A program made the position numbers and the translations under genes. The notes under the pieces were generated by a model, which saw only the letters and a list, made by a program, of their open reading frames with translations, did not search any database and was not told the origin of the DNA. DNA of 64,000 nucleotides from Xenopus tropicalis (Eukaryota > Chordata > Amphibia > Anura > Pipidae): assembly GCF_000004195.4 (NCBI RefSeq), contig NC_030677.2:97182829-97246828 (forward strand), read 5' to 3'. Below are positions 35,211-45,984 of this stretch, one piece after another (positions within the stretch are counted from its first letter, which is position 1; every line of letters starts with the position of its first letter).

Positions 35211-36110
35211 TGATGCACACGCAACAATATGATGGATGCCAATGAATGGCAGGAGCACTAATACATACTTTTTGGCAGTATTGTATAAAGCAGGTTTTAA
35301 TAATGTATTTTTTTTTTTATTTCTTTCAACTATTTATAGGAAGTAAAATTAGGGGGCAGAATTATGTATATTCAAACTGGGGCATCCTGATGGATTTCCA
35401 GCAGTTCAAATGTTATCACATTTATTGACGCCTTCCTGACTGTGGGAAAAACTTTTCTGATAGTCAGGAAAGTATTTTAATTAATTGGCACATAAAGTAT
35501 ATGTGCAAATGTCCTCAACTGCTTTGAGCAATTATATCTAATTATTTTCTATTGGGTGTTTGAGCACAGCTGCAAATGATGAATTATAGCACTTGATCGA
35601 TTTGGTAAGTCCCCAAAAACAAAAACAAAAAAAAAATATTTAAAGCTTGCTAATGGAGTCCTACCAGATTGCTGCAAATCATGTTCCTCATAATTACTAA
35701 TCAGTATGAATGCAGAACATGACTTGTGCGTAAGAACAGCTTATATTAAAATCATCAAGACCTGTGAGCTGTCTAAACATACTAGACCTGTTGCTTTAAG
35801 ATGACCAGGCCTTTAATTTTGCTTGTTCCTGACCAATATTTGTCTTGAATTTCAAAAAGCATAAAATTACTTTAATCCTATTATAAATTATATTCTGAAT
35901 AGCTGGTCCACATTTGTTAATGTGTTTCAACCTTGGCACTCGCTGTGAAGTCCTTGGTTTTATTCCTATGTATTATTCTAATTTGGCAATAATATATGGC
36001 TGCTTCTAATGTGCCAATGTCATTTTTGCTCTAAAGTCATGTTTTAACAAGTAGCAGAAACAATATACTGTTTCCTTTTTTACAACTAGATTGTCTGAAT
36101 CTTTAATAGC
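35211..36110. other. Unique sequence, no gene seen
   Basis: Low in recognisable repeats. If this window holds a conserved non-coding element, this is one plausible place, but that cannot be judged from one sequence. Confidence 0.4.
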
Positions 36111-36300
36111 TTAATGGGGTAGTTCACATTCCAAACACCCCCCTTACTAAGCTGTTCCTGGAAAACATAAGAGAGTGAAATATTAAACAATAATCTAAAG
36201 AAAAAATAATAACTATCTAAAATAAGAAGCAATTGGAGAATGTAATTATTTCTGCTGAACTGATCTGCTGCATAAATGCTAATATAGAATATTTGTGACT
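36111..36300. mobile_element. Possible decayed T2-type left end
   Basis: TTAATGGGGTAGTTCACATTC resembles a TTAAAGGGGTGGTTCAC terminus. Downstream AGAAGCAATTGGAGAATGT also recalls T2 interior sequence. No right end seen. Confidence 0.35.
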
Positions 36301-37133
36301 AAATTGAATTCTGAATCTTTAAAACATATTGGGCCAGATTTAAACAACAAGGAAAAATATATATTCTAATTCTGTTCCAGGTTTTTCCAGATGAAGAGAT
36401 TGGCCATAACATATGTTATCCTTCTTAAACTAAATATGACCTGTTATTGAGTAATAAAATAAACATTTGCTTTCATTCATTTTTTTGTTTCAAATTTCAG
36501 TTACAATAAACACGTAAGAATAGCCTCTGCTTTATTAGGCCATGCAAAGTAATTTTAATCAATTTTAATTTATGGTGATTTAGGGAAGTGGTCTTTTTAT
36601 TTTATGCATTCATTACTGTCTACAAATAACCCTGATTTTGGCAATCCACTAAATAATATGCAATTTATCCAGCGATTTCCTGGCTCCTGTTGGGTGTAAT
36701 TCTGAACAAAGAAATTGAAGAAACAGTAATTGAACTCCTCCTGTGTATCACTTTCTTTATTTTACTTCTTTTTCTATTCAAGTCAAATTTCCAGGAACAA
36801 AACACAAAACCACTAGTTGCAATGTTTTTACATTTGGGAAAATCACAACGCAATGTTGTACAGTATAACTATTAAAAATATTTTTTTTCTTAACAGTTTG
36901 TTCAGATTGTAATAATTGGCACTATTAAACACAAATAAAGCAAACGTTCACATAATGTTTTTTGTGGCCTATTTTTGTACCTTATATTTGCAACAAAAAG
37001 ACTTATAATGGTTTCCACAGTAATATTTGTGGCAGCAGGATTGTAAGTTCAAAGCAAAGTATTGAAATCAAACAACAGATTGCAGCATGGAGTGTGGTAT
37101 GAGAATGGTGCAAGGGCTTAGTGCGGGGATCCC
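36301..37133. other. Unique sequence; probable donor of a 101-bp copy
   Basis: AT-rich, no exon recognised. It contains the segment 36874-36974 that is duplicated downstream. Confidence 0.5.
36874..36974 (+). repeat. 101-bp segment, probable donor copy
   Basis: Identical over 101 bases to 39314-39414, same orientation, 2440 bp apart. Here it sits in ordinary unique DNA without inverted ends, so it is probably the source. Confidence 0.9.
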
Positions 37134-37696
37134 CAAACCTTTTTTATGTGTAAGCCACATTGAAATGTAAAAATGTAAATGTAAAAAGACAGGAATTCAA
37201 AAATAAGCCCTTGCTTTAAAGGAGAAGGAAAGGCTAAGTCACTTGGGGGTGCCAAAATGTTAGGCACCCCCAAGTGACTTAGATTGCTTACCTTGTACCC
37301 CGGGCTGGTGCCCCTGTTAGGAGAAAAAAGCACCAGCCCGGGGTACCTGTAGGAAGCGCTTCCTCCTTCCTCTTTCTTCTCCCGGCGAAATCCATCGGGC
37401 AGCGCATGCGCAGTAGAGTAAAAAGCCGACTTTGTTTTTTAAGTTCGGCTTTTCACTCTACTGCACATGCGCGCGCAAGTGAATAGGAAGTAGGAAGCGC
37501 TCGCTGCTACCCCGGGCTGGTGCTGTTCTCTCTGTACAGGGGCACTAGCCCGGGGTAAAAGGTAAGCAATCTAAGTCACTTGGGGGTGCCTAACATTTTG
37601 GCACCCCCAAGTGACTTAGCCTTTCCTTCTCCTTTAAGGCAACTTTGAGGGGTTGGTGAACATCATGTTGCTCACAAGCCACTGGCTAAGGATCAC
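37134..37696. mobile_element. GATCCCCAACC-family hAT-type MITE split by a T2 element
   Basis: Left: CGGGGATCCCCAAACCTTTT, AAGCCACATTGAAATGTAAA, GGAATTCAAAAATAAGC. Right: GGCAACTTTGAGGGGTTGGT, ATCATGTTGCTCACAAGCCA, GGATCAC. The T2 element at 37216-37637 interrupts it. The interior differs from the complete copy at 38586-38850, so it had already lost its centre. No target duplication discerned. Confidence 0.75.
37216..37637. mobile_element. Intact CpG-rich T2-type MITE (422 bp)
   Basis: TTAA at both edges; TTAAAGGAGAAGGAAAGGCT and AGCCTTTCCTTCTCCTTTAA are perfect inverted ends. Nested pairs follow: CTTGGGGGTGCC / GGCACCCCCAAG, TACCCCGGGCTGGTGC / GCACCAGCCCGGGGTA, and AGAGTAAAAAGCCGA with a near-complement TCGGCTTTTCACTCT. 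High CpG retention suggests recent insertion. Confidence 0.92.
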
Positions 37697-37902
37697 AGAC
37701 AGTGTATTGGGCTCTCGGTGATGCAATTTTGCACTTCTTAGAGCTACTGTATAACACTTCAAGTCATTCTATAGTAAAGGTGCTTTAATGCCAAACACAA
37801 AGAAATTAAAATCTATGTCCACAACTAAAGCAAATGATCAAAATATACTGTACCACTTAAAAACATATAGTATTGTCTTCAAAACCACTCTCTAGAAATA
37901 GG

Positions 37903-38325
37903 TTAAAGGAACAGTAAAACCAAAAAATGAAAGAGCTTTAAAGTAGTACAAATATAATGCACTGTTGCCCTGCACTGGTAAAACTGGTGTGTTTGCTACA
38001 GTAACACTACTATAATTTATATAATAAGCTGCTGTGTAGCCACGGGGGCAGCCATTCAAGCTGGAAAAAAGGAGAAAAGGCACAGGTTACATAGCAGAAA
38101 ACAGATAAGCTCTGTAGAATACAATAGTGTTTTATCTGTTATCTGCTATGTGCCTGTGCCTTTTCTCCTGAATGGCTGCCTCCATGGCTACATAGCAGCT
38201 TATTTATATAAACTATAGTAGACTTTCTGAAGTAAACACACAACTTTTACCAGTGCAGGGCAGCAGCACATTATATTTTAGTTACTTTTATACACTTTCA
38301 TTTTTTGGTGTTACTGTTCCTTTAA
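37903..38325 (-). mobile_element. T2-type MITE, ACAGTAACACC subfamily, inverted copy
   Basis: TTAAAGGAACAGTAAAACC at the left, GGTGTTACTGTTCCTTTAA at the right, TTAA on both sides. Its reverse complement aligns nearly end to end with 33356-33772; I count only a few differences in the first 170 bases. The pair is inverted, about 4.1 kb apart. Confidence 0.9.
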
Positions 38326-38585
38326 CTTTTTAGTACATTCTTGGGGCAAAAACGCATGATGTTTTTTCAATCACTGGGATATTCCTGAAGAAAATTCCTG
38401 GAATTGTGGTCATAATTTCTTATTGTTCTCACAAGTAAACAATGTCACACAGAAGTGGTTAGAAGTGTTTTATGATGAAAATGACTGGATGTGGTCAGTA
38501 ACATTGTTTTAACCAGAGAAAACTGCCCATGTATGTTTGTACGTGGGGTCACTTAAATATGTGCTTATCTACTTAGTCAGTACAG

Positions 38586-38850
38586 CAGCGATCCCCAACC
38601 TTTTTTACCCATTTAAAAAAAAGTTGAGGAGCAACACAAGCATGAAAAATGTATAAGCGGATGTCAAAAAAGGGCTGTGATTGGCTATTTATTAGCGCCT
38701 ATGTGAACTGGCAGCCTAAATAAGGCTCTATTTGGATTGCCTCCAATCCAGGAATTCCAAAGTAAGCAGCTGCTTTGAGGCCACTGGGAGTAACATCCAA
38801 GGGCTTGGGGAGCAACATTTTGCTCACGAACCACTGGTTGGGGATCACTG
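38586..38850. mobile_element. GATCCCCAACC-family hAT-type MITE, complete
   Basis: Inverted termini CAGCGATCCCCAACC and GGTTGGGGATCACTG. Flanking octamers CAGTACAG (38578-38585) and CAGTATAG (38851-38858) differ at one position, consistent with a hAT 8-bp duplication. Interior phrases: GGAGCAACACAAGCATG, GGGCTGTGATTGGCTATTTA, TTTGAGGCCACTGGGAG. Confidence 0.85.
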
Positions 38851-38937
38851 CAGTATAGTATTACATAGGGAGTTAGTGTATTTAGACATTTATCAATTTC
38901 TTGGCATATTTACCTTAAAACAGAAATTAGCGATGAG

Positions 38938-39502
38938 CTTTTTTCGTAAATTGACGCGACTTTTTCGTAGCCGTTACGATTTGCGCAATTGTCGCGACTT
39001 TTTCAAAGCTGTTACGATTTGCTTGTATATTGTCGCGACTTTTTCGTATTAATCGCTCGTAAACGGCGGGCAAAACTTTCAGACTTTGCATGATTTTGAA
39101 AGCCTCCCATAGGACTCAATGGCACTCTGCAGCTCCAACCTGGCCCAAGAAAAGTCACGATACTGAAGCTTGAATGAATCCGAAACTTTTGTACTCGGCG
39201 CGAAGGCTACGAAAAAGTCGCGACAATTCGCGCAAGTCGTAACGCTACGAAAAAGTCGCGTCAATTTACGAAAAAGTCATAATGGCTACGAAAAAGTCGC
39301 GACAATTTACGCAAAAAATATTTTTTTTCTTAACAGTTTGTTCAGATTGTAATAATTGGCACTATTAAACACAAATAAAGCAAACGTTCACATAATGTTT
39401 TTTGTGGCCTATTTGCGAAAAAATCGCAAAATACCGATCATTACAAAGAAACCGCATTCGGACGCTTTTCGGACGTTCGTGGATTAGTAAATGTGCCCCA
39501 TA
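38938..39502. mobile_element. GGGGCACATTTACTAA-type foldback, left-truncated, with foreign insert
   Basis: Many TTTTTCGTA / TACGAAAAAGTCGCG blocks in opposed orientation; the right terminus GGATTAGTAAATGTGCCCCA is complete. The left outer arm is missing. A 101-bp unrelated segment (39314-39414) interrupts the right arm between ACAATTTACG and GCGAAAAAATCGC. It abuts a half T2 element on the right. Confidence 0.8.
39314..39414 (+). repeat. 101-bp segment, inserted copy
   Basis: Exact copy of 36874-36974 embedded in a foldback arm. The junctions fall at an AAAAATA run on the left and ATTT on the right, where donor and recipient share short homology. There are no terminal inverted repeats and no clear target duplication, so it does not look like a transposon. 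Confidence 0.9.
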
Positions 39503-39725
39503 GTCTTACAAACTGAGCATGTTCACTTGGTCTGGGTGTCTGTGCAGGGAACTTTTCTGGGCATTATGGGAACTTTCTTTACACAGCTCAGCATTTTTTC
39601 TTCCTGTTTGGCTTCAGATCTTCTAAACAGGTGAAATAAGGGGAGACTTAAGGGCACTATTGAGACAACTGAAGGTACACCTGCAGCTTGAGATTAACTG
39701 TTTACTAGCTTTTCCTTCTCTTTTA
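39503..39725. mobile_element. T2-type MITE, right half
   Basis: TAGTCTTACAAACTGAGCAT through CTTCTCTTTTAA matches 14107-14324 closely, with a small local duplication (GGGAACTTTTCTGGGCATTA). The left half is absent; the foldback element occupies that side. Confidence 0.85.
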
Positions 39726-40883
39726 AGGTACTAATCAACATCTATTTTATTAAATGAATAAACAAGCACAGCCCTATTTCAGAAGCTGGATACCATCCCA
39801 TCCCTATGACCTGATGATTAATACATGTATGAGGCAATGGAAAATCCTGAAGTGAAAGGGGCCTCCCTATTATTTGTGTTCAGCTAACCATGGTGAAACC
39901 ACTGGTGTAGGCATCAACAGAGGCAGACAATTTGGTAAGGTTCAAAGTTAGTGTATGGATGTCTTAAGGAGTGTTGGATTATTTTGGTAAGTTTTGATAT
40001 ATTTTATTTAGTTATTTATTACATTCTTCCAAAAACAAATATGATCAGGAATAGCAATGTGGTCCAAACCCTTTCTAGCCTAACCCTGTACCTGCTATTT
40101 TTATAAGTTCAAATACATTTTGCATTTGCAATTTAATTAGAAGAAACTACCAAATCTACTAAAATGTTAAAGCATATTAGAAAATTGAATTTTAGTTACA
40201 GTAGATATCAACCTTGAGGAAAGAAACCATTTGATAAACCAATAATTATAGCTGTTCTAGCCAGCTGACAATGCATGCCTAGAAGCTAAGACACCATTGG
40301 AAAAAAATAACATTTAATCAATATCTGCTTTTCCAAGCTTCAAGGTTATAGTTGCTGTAGCGATGACCTATCTTTCCTTGTTTTGTTATTTAATCCTATC
40401 TTCTACATACAGTGTGTCACTCCAGTGGCACAGTCTGAGGATCAAAGACTCTCAAAAAAATCAGAGGATTTAGCAGCCTTATTATATGCTATATTGGACT
40501 TGTTGGGCTTTGCTGGTTTGCTTATACTTCCCTTTCCTAGAAGCCAATTATAAGTGAAAGGATTTCAAAATAATTTGTAAAAATGCATCTGTTTGTAGAA
40601 TGGGCTTGCGCACATAGAACGTATCAAAGTACATTGCTATTATCAAAAGAGTCTCTTTACAGAATGAATCACAGGAAATACAGATTAGGCTCAAAATAGT
40701 TATTACACACTAAATAAATCAAATACATTCATAAAATACATACCATCTAATTGTGCACAGGAAAAAGAATAATACAGGAAAGTGGATACTCTAGCCAAAA
40801 TGAGAATTACCCTGACATTTCGGCACAACAGGCTTTTCTCAAGGCTTGTACCAAACTGCTGGGGTAATTCTAAGTGGCTAAGT
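39726..40883. other. Unique sequence, no gene seen
   Basis: 40780-40860 contains TGACATTTCGGCACAACAGG and TTTCTCAAGGCTTGT, faintly like ACGTTTCG-type repeats. No exon recognised. Confidence 0.45.
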
Positions 40884-41052
40884 ACAAGGTACTGTTTTGT
40901 ACTTAACAAGGTACTGTTTTACTACTACAGAGAAACAAATACGGTTTAAAATTTTTACTTATTTTATTAAAATAGAGTCTATGCGATATGCCCTTCCTGT
41001 AATGTAGAGCTTTCTGGATAACGGGTTCTGGATAACAGATTCCATACCTGTA
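40884..41052. mobile_element. TACAGGTAT-family MITE, right half with microduplication
   Basis: ACAAGGTACTGTTTTGTACTTAACAAGGTACTGTTTT shows an internal duplication of CAAGGTACTGTTTT (within 40884-40919). It is followed by GAGCTTTCTGGATAACGGG and terminal CCATACCTGTA. Confidence 0.75.
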
Positions 41053-41501
41053 TAAAATGCCCACAAGTGGGCATGGTTAGGTTCATATATGTGTTTTAAA
41101 AAAAAAAAAAAACTATTATAGAATTGCATTTAGGAAAATGCTAACAATCAGGATAATACTGTTATCCTTATACTTGTCTTTTCTAAGTACATTGTGCCCA
41201 CTCACCCTTACCTCACTTAACTTTTCAGCATCTATGGCCAACAATATCTGCTTAGAGACTTCTGCCAATAAATAAAGCAGCTTCCAGCAACATTCACTCC
41301 AAAATCTAAAATTATGGTATTTGATTTCTTGTTCGTAAACTGTTATTTTAATATTTTTTGTATATTTCCAAAGAAAATAAAACTGCAATGAATAAAACAT
41401 AATCTGAGAGTTTAATGTTTGTGTTAACAAACTTTTCACCTAATTTAGAAGCTCTTAAATTGATTTGAAGATTATTTGAACCAGGGCTGGCCAGACTTTA
41501 A
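41053..41501. other. Unique sequence, no gene seen
   Basis: Begins with an A-run (41097-41112). The minus frame 41116-41439 (107 codons) has no domain I recognise. Confidence 0.5.
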
Positions 41502-41996
41502 AGACTTGTTATTCTTCCCCTTTACAGAGCGCTGGTAAGGCCCCATCTAGAATATGCTGTTCAGATTTGGTCTCCAGTGCTCAAACGGGACATTATTGAT
41601 TTAGAGATGGTGCAGATAAGGGAAACTAAGCTGGTAAAGGGTATGGGAAGTCTCAGTTATGAAGAAAGAGTGACCAAGTTGGGTCTGTTTACACTGGAGA
41701 AGAGGCGCTTAAGAGGTGACAAGATAACTATGTATAAATATATAAGGGGATCATATAATAACCTCTCTAATGCATTATTTACCAGTAGGTTCTTCCAACT
41801 GACACAAGGGCACCCATTCCATTTAGAAGAATGGAGGTTCCGTTTAAATATTCAGAAAGGATTTTTTACAGTGAGAGCTGTGAAGTTGTGAAATTCTCAC
41901 CCTGAACCAGTCGTACTGGCTGATACATTATATAGCTTTAAGAAGGGGTTGTTTGGCTTTTTAGCAAGTGAGGGAATACAGGGTTATGTGAGATAG
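41502..41996 (+). pseudogene. LINE reverse transcriptase C-terminus, broken
   Basis: The frame gives RALVRPHLEYAVQIWSP, then YEERVTKLGLFTLEKRRLRG, TRGHPF-like TQGHPFHLEE, and FFTVRAVKL. This is the C-terminal thumb/connection region typical of CR1/jockey-like LINE polymerases. A TGA at 41889-41891 stands where the family has Trp (the WNSLP motif). The same frame then resumes (VVLADTLYSFKKGLFGFL) to a TAG at 41994-41996. A TAA at 41499-41501 closes the frame upstream. Inactive: catalytic RT and endonuclease domains are missing. Confidence 0.85.
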
Positions 41997-42197
41997 CTCT
42001 TAGTACTAGTTGATCCAGGGACTGGTCCGATTGCCATCTTGAAGTCAGGAAGGAATTGTTTCCCCTCTGCGGCAAATTAGAGAGAATTCAGATGGGGGTT
42101 TTTGCAACTAGCAGTTAGGCTGGTTATATATAGGCATTATGGTTGAACTTGATGGACGTATGTCTTTTTTCAACCTAACTTACTATGTTACTATGTA
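41502..42197 (+). mobile_element. 5'-truncated LINE, 3' end
   Basis: Carries the end of a reverse-transcriptase frame (41502-41996) followed by a 3' untranslated region with ATGGTTGAACTTGATGGACG and a tail CTTACTATGTTACTATG. The truncated 5' end and repeated tail fit target-primed insertion of a CR1/jockey-like non-LTR element. A second copy of the family is inverted at 58302-58798. Confidence 0.8.
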
Positions 42198-42199
42198 AA

Positions 42200-42370
42200 T
42201 GTAATAAAGTGCAAAGTTTGCAATTGGTCTACTCACCTATAGCAACCAGTATTAGTATGCAATAAGTATGTAGCATTTACTGGTCACCTGTCTAAAAGCA
42301 AAAAACTTTCTGATTTATATCTGGTTATTGGCTACTGCTCCAGGCCAAACTTAGTGCTGTATGTGGATTT
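42200..42370. repeat. CTATAGCAACC dispersed repeat, best copy
   Basis: GCAATTGGTCTACTCACCTA, TAGCAACCAGTATTAG, TTTACTGGTCACCTGTCTAA and GGTTATTGGCTACTGCTCC match an interspersed frog repeat I recognise; fragments at 4194 and 11690. No terminal structure visible. Confidence 0.6.
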
Positions 42371-42477
42371 ACATTACTTATTTTTTAAGACATTGTTTTA
42401 AAAATCAGAACTGGAATTACCCAGAAGGGTGATAAACTGTGAACAATTCTGGTTTTCTGTGATTTACTGGCTGATTT

Positions 42478-42633
42478 TAGTTTTGAGCAAATCTGAAAAT
42501 TCGCAAAATGTGGTTGTTGTGACTTTTTTTGACGTGACTGTGCCTATTTTGTTGCAACCGCACCAATTTTGATGTGACCGCAACATTTTTGGCTGGCAAA
42601 TCCATGCCTGGTGAAAATATTCGCTCATCACTA
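42478..42633. mobile_element. TAGTGATGAGC-family MITE, short copy
   Basis: TAGTTTTGAGCAAATCTG at the left; CATGCCTGGTGAAAATATTC and GCTCATCACTA at the right. Flanking octamers GCTGATTT (42470-42477) and GTTGATTT (42634-42641) match at seven of eight positions. Confidence 0.85.
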
Positions 42634-42641
42634 GTTGATTT

Positions 42642-43697
42642 AGGTCAACTAATCAAAATCTACCTTTTGCACATCCAAATGAGGCATTCCACACAGAAGC
42701 TTAGCTATATGTAACAATGCACTATTTTATGAATGTTGTCTGTGTTTAATCGTATAATCATATACATGTTAATATGTATTTTCATTACAAAATCACTATT
42801 AATAATCTGAACATATTCAACAGCACTTATCATTTCTTATCAGGGTTTCTCTTTTTCATAAAGCCAAAATGTTCCAGTGTAGTGTTCAGTAGGCTAAAGA
42901 TACACACTGATTTGTAAGCATACAAATAAACCACAATAATGCTGAAAGATGAGGGGCCTGCTTACAAGCTGGCATACACAACGTGAATTTTTTCACAGAA
43001 TTATACATGCCCTAAGCTACAACAATTAAATAACACAGAAATATGTAGGTAAAGAAAACAACAGCCGAGCTTTACACACTTATAAATAAAATATCTGTTG
43101 CCTTGCAGGCATCAAACAAAGAAAAAGGAATACAGATCTAACAATCCTAATCCGATAAAGGATGAATGTTTATATGCCCTGTCACTGAGGTCATTTGGAA
43201 TTCATTATGCACTGTAAGAAGAGAAATTACACTGGCATTTTGACTACCTGCTCAATTTAAAGGTAACGCATAGGGTGAAGAATGATTTAATGTAATCTTG
43301 CTCATAGTCCTTTTTAAAGCTGTTTATTTTTTATAGATTTGATGAGATTAGCAGTTCTTACATTACAAATTTTATGAAATGTATCCCGGGTGCCCTCTGT
43401 TGTTTGGCCCAGGCAATGGCCAGGCAGAATAGTAAAGGCTGATTTTCTTGCCAAAGTAAGCATCTCATGAACATTTTTTGAAAGTTTTCTAGTGCTCCTG
43501 TCACATTGAGCTCTAGAACCATCCACTTTTGCCAATGTAAATTGCAAAAGTGCTTTAAAGAGCACTCTAACAATTTTACATTTAGGTGCCAAACGTTTTC
43601 TTATTTTAGAAAGTCTGCTTTAGGAAAACCTCATCTAACAAAGTTTTTGCAATCATGTATCTTACCCTCAGTAATCCTTTAACCTATAAATCTCCTC
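42642..43697. other. Unique sequence, no gene seen
   Basis: Two overlapping minus-strand frames (43314-43592, 43358-43573) lie in different phases and show no recognisable domain. Confidence 0.5.
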
Positions 43698-44097
43698 TAA
43701 AGCTGACCATGCACGTTCAGATTTAAGTTGCCTTATGGCAAAATATAGATTGTATGTTTTAATGCAAAGATCCGAAACTAACATTCAGGTTGAAATTGTA
43801 GGATTAAAGTCTATCTGTAGTAATAAGTCAAGAAGAAGTCTGTCTTCAAGAAAAACACAGCAAGTTAATTTGATTTGACATATTACTACAGATATATCAT
43901 AACCTGGATAAATGAGAGATAGGATTAAAGTCCAAAAAATAACACATCTGATGATGTGTCTCGCCTATCTAGTCGACTAAACAACTGATCGCTATGGTAT
44001 GAAAATTGTTGGGACGTTAATTCGGAGCCCACACACAATCCGAAAATTGTACAAAACTTTGTTTGTAGGATTAAATCAGTGTATATGGCCAGTTTAA
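43698..44097. mobile_element. TTAA-type MITE, CATGCACGTTCAGATTT family
   Basis: Left CTAAAGCTGACCATGCACG and right GTGTATATGGCCAGTTTAA are weak inverted ends. The body shares CATGCACGTTCAGATTT and AACTAACATTCAG with 6961-7317 and has CTGATGATGTGTCTC and GACTAAACAACTGATCGC. Old copy. Confidence 0.6.
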
Positions 44098-44189
44098 GAT
44101 ATGTAAGGTCAACAAAATGTTTTTACACATAAAGGGGCAATCTAACCCTTCAGTAATAATCTGTATGATGTTGATGGTGCTATTATATG

Positions 44190-44465
44190 TATGGGGTAAC
44201 ACTGCTGGTTTTAGTGTTGCTACCTTTTTTGTGATGTAATACCAGCCTTTGGGTTAGGGCGTAGGAGGGATGTCACACAGGAGCAGGGAAATGGGTGGGG
44301 CATAGGCAGGGGAATCCAGCAGCGGAAAGGGTCAGGAAAGGGAGGGATTTATAGGGTATAACAAATTTACCAGCATTACATTGCCAGTAAATTTGTAATT
44401 CTCACCTTGGCCCTAGAGATTTTCTAGCTGGGCAGATAAAATACCGGCAGAGAGGCAAACCTAGC
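44190..44465. repeat. Dispersed repeat (AAATTTACCAGCA / TGGCAAACC type)
   Basis: GGAGGGATGTCACACAGGAG, ACAAATTTACCAGCATTACA, ACCTTGGCCCTAGAGATTTT and AATACCGGCAGAGAGGCAAA recall an interspersed frog repeat; the second member is at 45385-45585. Ends not defined. Confidence 0.45.
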
Positions 44466-45384
44466 TGGTTTGGGAAAGGTATTAATGAAATTACCATGTA
44501 TCTTAATTTATGAATTGTGAGGATCAATTCTTAATCATAATTTCTGGGTACTGATGAATTCAGCATTCAGTTGGTGGTATAGAAACTAGATTAGTGCTGC
44601 ATTAGAAAATAAATTCTTCTTTGTAAATTTATGAGCAATGTGCATATAAAAGGCTCTGGTGTCTGAAAAACTTTGCATTAGGGAACAATTTAAAAATCCC
44701 CTGGTGATGGTTAGGTTACTAACAACCCAACTTCTCACATTTTTTTCAATGATATTAAATTAAATACAGCATCAGTTCAGGCCGTTCAGTCCCATAGCTG
44801 TATAGCTGCTCCTAAAAGTTCACATTTTTCACCTTTTGCTTTTCTAATAATAATTATAATAATAATGTAGATTTCCGCCCACCTGCTAATTCACTGAAAG
44901 CATAGATGTTTTGTTTGCTTCTTGGAACATGGACACTGGGAGCTCACTTCACACTACTTAACATCCATGCATCATAAGCATTTCTACAGAGAAGAGATTA
45001 TTGCTGGTGGAGAAATATTTTGATTGTGACTTGGCTCCATATGAAGTCTACTGTTGTAATAAATGCTTGTGTTGCTTGGGCCTAAACTTGGCTTTGCATT
45101 TCCAGATTTGGTCAGGCAATTTGTTTGATGTTGATCACACTACTCCACCATCTGCGATGATTGACTTGCATTGGAAGATTGTCCAGTTTTATAGCCATCT
45201 TGATATGTGCAATGTACTGGAGATGGCTAAGGGCTAGAGGATCAAAACACTCTTTAATTTAGCACTAATATTGTGTAGATGAAGACATTTACATATAATT
45301 TTACACAGTGCTGGTGTCTATAAATTCCTCTAAGGCTACCCTTTACTATCTATCTTAAATATTCATTGTGGGGAAAGGAAAGAG
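44466..45384. other. Unique sequence, no gene seen
   Basis: The frame 45001-45237 (78 codons, Cys-rich: CNKCLCCLG) has no flanking splice signals I trust; treated as chance. Confidence 0.45.
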
Positions 45385-45585
45385 GTGGGCTTGTAGTGTC
45401 ATGAGGTGAAGAGGCGGGGCAGTGACATCACTGGGGGCTATGATGTGGCGATCGGTTAATCTCAGTGAGTCCTGCCCAGTCTTTTTTGAAAATTTTGAAA
45501 ACCAGCCAGGAGGTTTTGACCCGAACAGCCCTTTTCAAAAACCAGGCTGTCCGGGTCAAAACTGGACAGGTGGCAAACCTAACAT
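45385..45585. repeat. Dispersed repeat ending GGTGGCAAACCT
   Basis: GGGCAGTGACATCACTGGGG and an internal near-palindrome around GACCCGAACAGCCC / GGCTGTCCGGGTC, ending ACTGGACAGGTGGCAAACC. The two opposed frames here (45422-45637, 45428-45670) reflect that symmetry. Confidence 0.5.
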
Positions 45586-45884
45586 AAACAGAATAAAAGA
45601 TCACAAAATAAGAATAAAACTGTACAGTACATTCTGAAATGCAATAACTGTGACATTTATTATGTTGCAAACATTATTTCTGTTTTATTTGTAAAGCAAT
45701 ATAGCTGCTATGTATTCTTATGTATGTGTGACATATGAAGATGTCTCTTACTCTCTACAATTTTTGGACCAAGCAAAGAATTGGGCTGCGCCACAGGTTT
45801 GTAATCAACAAATTTGTAATCCTGTTCTTTTAATATTGCAGCAAACATCACAGATTAAAATCTTATTAGTCAATGGTTATGTAT

Positions 45885-45945
45885 GTATAACTTTATTTAT
45901 AAAGCGCCACAAGCGCTGTACAATCTTACAAAATAAAACTGTGTC
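45885..45945 (+). repeat. Fragment of GCGCTTTATA / AGCGCTGTACA repeat
   Basis: GTATAACTTTATTTATAAAG followed by CGCCACAAGCGCTGTACAAT matches the outer end of the copy at 22609-22811. Confidence 0.6.
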
Positions 45946-45984
45946 TCTGTGCTTCCAAAACTTGTTTCCAAGCCAGACATGTAA

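Noticed and set aside
45001..45237. 78-codon frame with clustered Cys (CNKCLCCLG) considered as a zinc-binding motif
   Set aside because: Spacing fits no zinc-finger family I know, and there are no His/Cys partners at a proper distance.
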